Of a DNA stretch of 64,000 bases, positions 58,403-64,000 are shown one piece after another (position 1 is the stretch's first letter; each line of letters starts with the position of its first letter). The stretch is from Ruania alkalisoli (GTDB lineage: Bacteria > Actinomycetota > Actinomycetes > Actinomycetales > Beutenbergiaceae): contig NZ_CP063169.1 of the NCBI RefSeq assembly GCF_014960965.1, forward strand, positions 2,823,581-2,887,580, read 5' to 3'. The translations under genes were made by a program, and so were the position numbers. The notes under the pieces were generated by a model that was not told where the DNA came from, did not search any database, and saw only the letters and a list, made by a program, of their open reading frames with translations.

Positions 58403-59452
58403 TCAGGGAACGCGCCCGATCCAGGCCGGATCAGAGAACTTGCCCACTGCGAGTTCCCCAGCCCGGGCGATCTCCTCTGAGTGCAGCTCGCCCTCGCTGG
58501 TGCGGTATCGGGCCCGGAAGTGGTCCTTCATGGAATCGATGATCGCCTCGCGTGCCATTCCGGTCTGACGACGCATGGGGTCCACGCGCTTGTTCGCGCT
58601 GGCAGTCCCCTTGTCGGAGAGCTTCTCCCGCCCGATGCGCAGTACCTGCAGCATCTTGTCCGCGTCGATGTCGTAGGACATCGTCACGTGGTGCAGCACC
58701 GTGCCGTTCGCGAGCCGCTTCTGGGCCGCTCCCCCGATCTTTCCCTCCGGGGAGGAGATGTCGTTGAGTGGCACGTAGGAGGCATCGATCCCCAGCTCGC
58801 GCAGCGCGCCGATCACCCAGTCATCGAGGAAGGCGTAGGACTGCTCGAAGCTCAGGCCCTCCACCAGAGATCCAGGGACGTACAGCGAGTAGGTGATCGC
58901 GTTCCCCGGCTCGACGAACATCGCCCCGCCGCCGGAGATTCGGCGGACCACCTGGACGCCCAGTTCCTCGGCGGCAACGCTGTCGATCTCGTTGCGCAAG
59001 GACTGGAACGAACCGAGGATCACGCAGCGCCCGGACCACTCCCAGATCCGCAACGTCGGGCCGCGCCGGCCGGCTCCGACCTCCTCCAGCAGCACCTGGT
59101 CCAGCGCCAGGTTCATCGTCGGCTCCGAGGGACCGGGGTGGACGATCTCGAAGGTGTGATCGTGCCAGCCGGTGGCCCGTCCGAGGGCACGCCGGACGGC
59201 GATCGCCACCGCTTGCGGGGTGAAACCGACCAGATGAGCATCCGCCGTCGCCCGCTTGACCAGTGTGGCCATCCGTTCGACGGTGACGTCCTTGGGCAGA
59301 TCTGTCAGCGCCGCGTCGATCTTCTCCAGAGCGTCGTCCGGCTCGAGGAAGAAGTCACCACTGATGTGCACGCTCGCCAGGCGCTCGTCCACGACCTCCA
59401 CCTCGGCCGCGACCAGCTTTCCCCCGGGAACCTTGTATTCGCCTCTGCTCAC
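58403..59452 (-). CDS. lplA: Lipoate-protein ligase A family protein
   Basis: A 349-residue lipoate ligase that attaches lipoate to E2/H-protein lysines. The catalytic (biotin/lipoate A/B protein ligase) domain occupies about 105-345: PTMNLALDQVLLEEVG, RCVILGSFQS, the lipoyl-AMP loop VVRRISGGGAMFVEPGNAI (about 168-186) and GKIGGAAQKRLANGTVLHHV. The first ~90 residues (EYKVPGGKLVAAEVEV...FFLEPDDALEKIDAAL) resemble the accessory LplB/C-terminal domain of E. coli LplA, here placed at the N-terminus. The GTG is 6 nt from TAGGGT (59459-59464), so it has its own leaderless promoter inside the end of cimA. Confidence 0.93.
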   Translation of the reverse strand: MSRGEYKVPGGKLVAAEVEVVDERLASVHISGDFFLEPDDALEKIDAALTDLPKDVTVERMATLVKRATADAHLVGFTPQAVAIAVRRALGRATGWHDHTFEIVHPGPSEPTMNLALDQVLLEEVGAGRRGPTLRIWEWSGRCVILGSFQSLRNEIDSVAAEELGVQVVRRISGGGAMFVEPGNAITYSLYVPGSLVEGLSFEQSYAFLDDWVIGALRELGIDASYVPLNDISSPEGKIGGAAQKRLANGTVLHHVTMSYDIDADKMLQVLRIGREKLSDKGTASANKRVDPMRRQTGMAREAIIDSMKDHFRARYRTSEGELHSEEIARAGELAVGKFSDPAWIGRVP

Positions 59453-59456
59453 GCCC

Positions 59457-61091
59457 TCACCCTAGTGGCGCCACGTCGGCATGAAGGAGGCCGTAGACCA
59501 AGCCGTCCACGAGCGCCTCCCACGAGGCCTCGAGCAGGTTCGCCCCGACGCCCACGGTGCTCCAGGAGTGCTGGCCGTCGGTGAGTTCGATCAGCACCCG
59601 GGTGATCGCATCGGTGCCGTGTGCGGAGTCGAGCAGGCGAACCTTGTAGTCGATCAGCTCGATGTCCTCGATCTGCGGGTATGCCCTCGCGAGCGCCTGG
59701 CGCAGGGCGTGGTCGAGGGCGTTCACCGGACCGTTCCCCTCGCCGGTGGAGACCACCCGCTGGTTCCCGGCGTGGAGCTTCACCGTCGCTTCGGCCACGT
59801 CCCGCATCACCCCGTCGGGTCCGGCGGAGTGATCCACGATGGCTCGCCAGGATTCGGTGCGGAAGTACGCCGGGCGCTCACCGGTGATCTCTTCGCGCAG
59901 CAGCAGCTCGAAGGAGGCATCGGCGGCGTCGTAGGTGTACCCATTCGCCTCGGCGTCCTTGACGCGGGTGGTGACCCGCCCGAGCAGGTCCGACTGCCCC
60001 GTGAGGTCGAACCCGAGCTCGCGGCCCTTGAGCTCGATGCTGGCACGACCGGCCATGTCCGAGACCAGCATCCGCATGTCGTTGCCGACCTTGCGGGGGT
60101 CGATGTGCTGGTAGAGGTCGGGGTCGATGCGGATGGCGCTGGCGTGCAGTCCGGCCTTGTGGGCGAAGGCACTGGCGCCGATATAGGGCTGGCGGGCGAA
60201 GGGGGCGATGTTGGTGACCTCGCTGATCGCGTGCGCGATCCGGGTCACCTCCTCCAGTCCGCCCTCGGCGAGGGTACGCAGGCCGAGCTTGAGGTCGAGG
60301 TTGGCGACGACGGCCAGCAGGTCCGCGTTGCCGGTGCGCTCCCCGTAGCCGTTCACCGTGCCCTGCACGTGCCGGGCACCGGCGCTGACGGCGGCCATCG
60401 AGTTGGCCACGGCGCAGCCGGAGTCGTTGTGGGCGTGCATCCCCAGGATGTGGCGCGAAGGGTCGGTCCCAGCGCGCACCTCGGTGACGATCTCGTGCAC
60501 CCATTCGGGCAGCATGCCGCCATTGGTGTCGCACAGCGCCACCACCTCGGCCCCGGCCTCGAACGCCGCGGTGACGGCCCGCATCGCATAACCGGGGTCG
60601 AAGCGGTAGCCGTCGAAGAAGTGCTCGGCGTCGAGTACCACCCGGCGGCCCTCGCCCACCAGGTAGGAGACGGTGTCTGCGATCATGGCGAGGTTCTCCT
60701 CGGCGGTCGTGCGCAGCGCACGCTCGACGTGCCGGATGTCGCTCTTGGCAACGAGCGTGATCGTGGGGGCCTCGGAGTCGAGCAGCGCACGCACCTGAGT
60801 GTCGCGGTGCGCCGTCGTGCCCGGCTTGCGCGTCGATCCGAACGCGGCGAGCTCGGCATTCGTCAGATCCAGGTCCTTGGTGGCGCGTGCGAAGAACTCG
60901 GTGTCCTTCGGGATCGCTCCCGGCCAGCCGCCCTCGATGAACGTCACCCCGAGTTCGTCCAGCATCGGTGCGATGGCGAGCTTGTCAGCGACAGTGAGGT
61001 TCATGCCCTCCTGCTGTGCGCCGTCGCGCAGCGTGGTGTCGTAGACGTGCACGACGTCGTGCTCGACAGTGGGCGTGGTTGGGGTGCTCAT
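59457..61091 (-). CDS. cimA: (R)-citramalate synthase
   Basis: A 544-residue CimA that condenses pyruvate and acetyl-CoA to citramalate, the threonine-independent route to isoleucine. The HMGL-like TIM barrel starts VHVYDTTLRDGAQQEGMNLTV (about 15-35) with the RDG catalytic signature, FIEGGWPGAIPKD follows, and the metal-binding HxH is in GMHAHNDSGCAVANS (about 212). The C-terminal ~120 residues form the LeuA-type regulatory dimer domain. I choose the ATG with AGGAAG at 9 nt; an ATG two codons up is possible. A leader peptide and attenuator precede it. Confidence 0.96.
   Translation of the reverse strand: MSTPTTPTVEHDVVHVYDTTLRDGAQQEGMNLTVADKLAIAPMLDELGVTFIEGGWPGAIPKDTEFFARATKDLDLTNAELAAFGSTRKPGTTAHRDTQVRALLDSEAPTITLVAKSDIRHVERALRTTAEENLAMIADTVSYLVGEGRRVVLDAEHFFDGYRFDPGYAMRAVTAAFEAGAEVVALCDTNGGMLPEWVHEIVTEVRAGTDPSRHILGMHAHNDSGCAVANSMAAVSAGARHVQGTVNGYGERTGNADLLAVVANLDLKLGLRTLAEGGLEEVTRIAHAISEVTNIAPFARQPYIGASAFAHKAGLHASAIRIDPDLYQHIDPRKVGNDMRMLVSDMAGRASIELKGRELGFDLTGQSDLLGRVTTRVKDAEANGYTYDAADASFELLLREEITGERPAYFRTESWRAIVDHSAGPDGVMRDVAEATVKLHAGNQRVVSTGEGNGPVNALDHALRQALARAYPQIEDIELIDYKVRLLDSAHGTDAITRVLIELTDGQHSWSTVGVGANLLEASWEALVDGLVYGLLHADVAPLG
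59459..59464 (-). promoter_or_regulatory. -10 element of a leaderless lplA transcript
   Basis: TAGGGT on the minus strand, 6 nt from the lplA GTG and overlapping the cimA stop codon. Confidence 0.45.
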
Positions 61092-61120
61092 GGTCATGAC
61101 TTCCTGCGGGTGGGTCCAGC

Positions 61121-61150
61121 AACAAAAAGACCCCCCGGGTGCGGGAGGTC
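61121..61150 (-). terminator. Attenuator (intrinsic terminator) upstream of cimA
   Basis: On the minus strand, arms GACCTCCCG and CGGGGGGTC (one G-U pair) enclose a CACC loop and are followed by TTTTTGTT: a textbook intrinsic terminator, placed about 30-60 nt before cimA with the leader peptide upstream. Confidence 0.88.
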
Positions 61151-61151
61151 T

Positions 61152-61179
61152 GCGCGTTCACCGGGTGTGGCGAACGCGC
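61152..61179 (-). promoter_or_regulatory. Leader hairpin (pause/1:2-type) of the cimA attenuator
   Basis: On the minus strand, GCGCGTTCGCC and GGTGAACGCGC pair over 11 bp (one G-U) around an ACACCC loop. It begins at the last base of the leader-peptide stop codon and ends 1 nt before the terminator stem. A ribosome stalled on the Ile codons or finishing the peptide would affect it differently. Confidence 0.7.
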
Positions 61180-61211
61180 TAGGCGATAATCAGGGCGCTG
61201 GTGGGCGTCAT
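61179..61211 (-). CDS. Branched-chain leader peptide MTPTSALIIA
   Basis: A ten-residue reading frame, ATG to TAG, with tandem Leu-Ile-Ile codons (CTG ATT ATC) just before the stop, followed by the two hairpins. Since cimA makes the isoleucine precursor, Ile codons are the expected sensors for ribosome-mediated attenuation. No ribosome site is visible; GATGAT lies 6 nt before the ATG, so the leader mRNA itself may be leaderless. Confidence 0.8.
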   Translation of the reverse strand: MTPTSALIIA

Positions 61212-61253
61212 GTGCTCATCATCGCACATCGCACCGGTGTCACCCCCTCACCG

Positions 61254-61259
61254 TAGGCT
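61254..61259 (+). promoter_or_regulatory. -10 element of a leaderless transcript for the PolA-like gene
   Basis: TAGGCT, 7 nt before the GTG at 61267, without a ribosome site. Confidence 0.5.
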
Positions 61260-61266
61260 CGCACCC

Positions 61267-62943
61267 GTGGAGATCCTGGTGCACCCCGCGGGCGATGGCG
61301 CCACCGTGCACCTGGTCGAGCTGGGCACCGAGGCCCGCACGACGGCGCAGCGCACCTGTGCACGCGAAGAGCTGGCACAGGTGGTTGGTCACCGAGAGCG
61401 ACAGGATGCACCCCGGTGGGTCTGGGCCGATACCGCGACGCTTGCACCGGACCTGATCGGTGCCGGCGTCCGCGTGAGCCGGTGCCTGGATCTACGGCTG
61501 TGCCGGGTGATCCTGCAGCACGCTCTCCCGGACCGGGACTGGCCGGAGCTGGGCTGGCGATCGACGCACCCGGCGGCTCCGGGCGAAGCCTCCCCACCCA
61601 CCCTCTGGGACGAGGCGCTCACCGTGGCCCTGGGCCTGGACGACGTGCTCGCCGAACGCGCTCGTCAGCACGACGCGATCACGGCCTGCCCGCAGCCGGA
61701 GCGGATGCGACTGCTCCTGGCCGCCGAATCCGCCGGCGCGCTCATCGCAGCCGAGATCGCGGCCGACGGGCTCCCCTGGGACCGGACTGCCCATGAGCAG
61801 ATCCTCAGCCGGATGCTCGGTCCCCGGCCCGCGACCGGGGCCCGCCCGGCACGGTTGGAGGCACTCGCCGCCCAGATACGGGCACACCTCGCCGCCCCAG
61901 CGCTGAACCCCGACTCCCAGCCTGACCTGCTGCGTGCGCTGCGACGTGCCGGACTCGATGTGTCCACGACCTCCAAGTGGGAGGTCGGCCGGCTCGATCA
62001 CCCGGTCGTCGAGCCGCTGCTGGAGTACAAGAAGCTTGCCCGGCTGCTCAGCGCGAACGGCTGGGTGTGGCTCGACCAATGGATCCGCCCGGGCCCGAGC
62101 GAGCATCAGCAGCACCGCTTCCGGCCGGACTACGTCCCCGGCGGTGTGGTCACCGGACGGTGGGCGACCAGCGGCGGCGGCGCGCTGCAACTTCCCAAGT
62201 CGCTCCGGCGGGCTGTCCGGGCTGATGCTGGCTGGCGGTTAGTGGTCGCCGACGCTGCACAGATCGAGCCCCGCGTCTTGGCTGCAATAGCCGGCGATGA
62301 CGCGCTCGCCCAGGCAGGCCGCGCGGGCGATCTGTATCAAGGACTGGTCGACCGGGGCATCATGGCCACCCGCGCCGACGCCAAGATCGCCATGCTCGGC
62401 GCCCTGTACGGGGCCACCACCGGCGAGGCAGGGCTGCTGATGCCGCGGCTGATGCGCGCCTACCCGCGCGCCACCGGCGTGGTGGAGCAGGCCGCCCGCA
62501 CCGGCGAGGCGGGCGGAACCGTGCGCACCTGGCTCGGCCGCACTTCTCCCCCGCCCCCGGCGGCCTGGCACGAACGCCAGGCCGCCGCCAGCCAGCCCGA
62601 CGCAACGGACGCCGTCGAGAGACGTGCGCGCCAGAGCGCGCGGGACTGGGGACGATTCACCCGCAACTTCGTCGTGCAAGGCACGGCTGCGGAGTGGGCG
62701 TTGTGCTGGATGGCCGAGATCCGCCGTCGACTGGCTGCCCTGGCACCCCTGCCCGGCCGTGCGCACCTGGTGTTCTTCCTGCACGACGAGGTGATCGTGC
62801 ACGCACCAGCCGAGGCGGCCGAGGAAGTCGCCGATCAGATTCGCGCCAGCGCCACCGAGGCAGGGCGGCTGCTGTTCGGGCGCACCGCCGTGGCCTTCCC
62901 GCTCGACGTGGCGATCGTGGAGAACTACGGCGACGCCGAGTAG
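61267..62943 (+). CDS. PolA-like bifunctional 3'-5' exonuclease/DNA polymerase (family A)
   Basis: A 558-residue family-A polymerase-like protein without a 5'-nuclease domain. Residues ~1-170 correspond to the exonuclease-like region, largely degenerate. The polymerase part shows motif A ADAAQIEPR with Asp329 (usual form DYSQIELR), motif B AKIAMLGALYG with Lys373 and Tyr381, and motif C HDEV with His506-Asp507-Glu508, so metal-binding and nucleotide-binding residues are kept. It is shorter and more divergent than PolA and is likely a second, accessory enzyme. The GTG is 7 nt from TAGGCT. It lies between cimA and ilvE but faces the other way. Confidence 0.88.
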   Translation: MEILVHPAGDGATVHLVELGTEARTTAQRTCAREELAQVVGHRERQDAPRWVWADTATLAPDLIGAGVRVSRCLDLRLCRVILQHALPDRDWPELGWRSTHPAAPGEASPPTLWDEALTVALGLDDVLAERARQHDAITACPQPERMRLLLAAESAGALIAAEIAADGLPWDRTAHEQILSRMLGPRPATGARPARLEALAAQIRAHLAAPALNPDSQPDLLRALRRAGLDVSTTSKWEVGRLDHPVVEPLLEYKKLARLLSANGWVWLDQWIRPGPSEHQQHRFRPDYVPGGVVTGRWATSGGGALQLPKSLRRAVRADAGWRLVVADAAQIEPRVLAAIAGDDALAQAGRAGDLYQGLVDRGIMATRADAKIAMLGALYGATTGEAGLLMPRLMRAYPRATGVVEQAARTGEAGGTVRTWLGRTSPPPPAAWHERQAAASQPDATDAVERRARQSARDWGRFTRNFVVQGTAAEWALCWMAEIRRRLAALAPLPGRAHLVFFLHDEVIVHAPAEAAEEVADQIRASATEAGRLLFGRTAVAFPLDVAIVENYGDAE

Positions 62944-62944
62944 C

Positions 62945-64000
62945 TCAGGCCAGGCGGCGCATCCATCCGTACGGGTCCTCGACGCGCCCGTACTGCAGAT
63001 CGGTCAGATGCTGGTACAGCCATTGCGTCACGGCACCTGCCACACCGTCGCCAACGGTCAGGTCGAAGCCGGTGCTCTTCAATGCCCCGACAGGGGTGAC
63101 CACGGCAGCCGTGCCGCAGGCGAAGACCTCGGTGATGCGGCCCGAGGCGATCTGCTCGGTGATCTCCGCCAGACTGATCTGACGTTCGTTCACCCGGCGG
63201 CCGTCATCGGCCAGCAGCTGCAGGATCGAACGACGCGTGACACCCTCCAGGATCGTCCCGGTCAGAGCCGGCGTGTGCACCTCACCGTCATCGGTGACGA
63301 TGAAGACGTTCATCCCCCCGAGCTCTTCGAGATAGGTGTTGGTGGCGGCGTCGAGGAAGCACACCTGAGCGCACCCGTTCTCGATCGCCTGCTGCTGCGG
63401 GAGCAAACTGGCGGCGTAGTTGCCGCCGCACTTGGCCGCACCCGTCCCGCCTGGCCCCGCCCGGTGGTAGTCCTCAGCCACCCAGATCGAGACCGGCTGG
63501 AAGCCGGAGGTGAAGTACGGACCCGACGGTGAGGCGATCAGCAGGTAGTCGACCTGCTTGGAGGGGCGCACCCCGAGGAACGGCTCGGATGCGAACATGA
63601 ACGGTCGCAGATACAGACTCGACCCCGCCGAGCCAGGCACCCACTCCAGATCGGTGGCCACGAGCGCCTCGATGGACCCGAGGAACTGCGCTGCCGGCAA
63701 CTCCGGGAGGGCCAGCCGGTGGGCACTGGCCGCGAACCGGGCCGCATTCGCCTCGGGCCGGAACGCCCACACCGAGCCGTCGGCGTGGCGGTAGGCCTTG
63801 AGACCCTCGAAGATCTCCTGCGCGTAGTGCAGCACCGCAGCGGCCGGGTCCAGGCTGATCGGCGCGTAGGCCTCCACCCGCTGGTCGTGCCAGCCGGCAT
63901 CCGGGGTCCAGACGGCGTGGGCCATGTGGTCGGAGAACACGGTGCCGAACGCGAGGTGCTCCAACGCAGCCGTGCGCTCGGCCAAGGTGCGCGGGTGCGA
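62945..64000 (-). CDS. ilvE: Branched-chain amino acid aminotransferase (N-terminus beyond window)
   Basis: About 351 residues are in the window; the frame is open to the edge and the expected ~365-residue family length implies the start lies just outside. It is a fold-IV PLP enzyme that interconverts Leu/Ile/Val and their 2-oxo acids. Visible are HYAQEIFEGLKAYR (about 55-68 of the visible part), LYLRPFMFASEPFLGV, the PLP lysine in AKCGGNYAAS, YLEELGGMNVF, and TEVFACGTAAVVTPVG. It shares the branched-chain pathway with cimA. It converges with the PolA-like gene with one base between stops. Confidence 0.96.
   Translation of the reverse strand, partial: SHPRTLAERTAALEHLAFGTVFSDHMAHAVWTPDAGWHDQRVEAYAPISLDPAAAVLHYAQEIFEGLKAYRHADGSVWAFRPEANAARFAASAHRLALPELPAAQFLGSIEALVATDLEWVPGSAGSSLYLRPFMFASEPFLGVRPSKQVDYLLIASPSGPYFTSGFQPVSIWVAEDYHRAGPGGTGAAKCGGNYAASLLPQQQAIENGCAQVCFLDAATNTYLEELGGMNVFIVTDDGEVHTPALTGTILEGVTRRSILQLLADDGRRVNERQISLAEITEQIASGRITEVFACGTAAVVTPVGALKSTGFDLTVGDGVAGAVTQWLYQHLTDLQYGRVEDPYGWMRRLA

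Noticed and set aside
59481-61256. A 591-codon open frame on the plus strand opposite cimA
   Set aside because: It is an exact antisense of a conserved enzyme gene, has no recognisable domain, and its length follows from GC-rich third positions.
61180-61266. An upstream extension of the PolA-like gene to 61201
   Set aside because: It would run across the cimA leader region; TAGGCT 7 nt before the GTG at 61267 explains the start better.

Overview
The window is a 64 kb stretch of very GC-rich, densely packed chromosomal DNA from an actinobacterium, most likely of the Micrococcales (a Ruania/Beutenbergia/Georgenia-like soil or marine organism; this placement is inference). Supporting features are a complete coproporphyrin-type heme cluster with hemQ, DUF2510, DUF3516 and DUF222-HNH proteins, many GTG starts, ATGA/GTGA gene overlaps, and many genes whose start codon lies 6-7 nt behind a TANNNT hexamer, the usual layout of leaderless actinobacterial transcripts. 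I found no rRNA, tRNA, CRISPR array, phage or insertion sequence.

Layout. 1-5.5 kb: a sugar ABC importer (binding protein, two permeases) followed by a ThuA-like protein and a Gfo/Idh/MocA oxidoreductase cut by the window edge, with a divergent LacI regulator. 5.5-10.4 kb: a FAH-family hydrolase, a second LacI regulator, and GH27 and GH51 glycosidases behind a clear promoter and operator. 10.5-13.5 kb: methyltransferase, membrane acyltransferase-like protein, conserved hypothetical. 13.5-20.9 kb: a four-gene FtsX/MacB-type ABC system (two very large permeases, two ATPases). 20.9-26 kb: NUDIX, SRPBCC plus ArsR with twin operators, small membrane protein, a 709-aa surface protein with a Pro-rich stalk, and a regulator. 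26-34.4 kb: heme operon hemE-hemY-hemQ-hemH-hemC-hemD-hemB-hemL on the minus strand. 34.5-38.6 kb: DUF222-HNH protein, hydrolase, CPBP protease and PPOX-type protein, which separate the heme operon from hemA (38.8-40 kb, plus strand).

40-52.3 kb holds mostly single genes and short operons: serine hydrolase, glutamine amidotransferase, DUF3516 helicase with a DUF2510 protein and a YbaK deacylase, an orphan membrane protein facing a Fic protein, YccF, a pentapeptide-like protein with a YggS PLP protein, a membrane protein with a TetR regulator behind twin operators, and thioredoxin. 52.3-58.3 kb is a second importer locus ending in a sulfatase and headed by a third LacI regulator. 58.4-64 kb: lipoate ligase, citramalate synthase cimA behind a leader-peptide attenuator, a PolA-like protein, and ilvE running off the edge.

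The window combines carbohydrate scavenging (three LacI-controlled loci), heme synthesis from glutamyl-tRNA to coproheme and heme b, and branched-chain amino acid synthesis. The most interesting non-coding signals are the cimA attenuator, the twin ArsR and TetR operators, the inverted repeat at the Fic promoter, and very compact divergent promoters.
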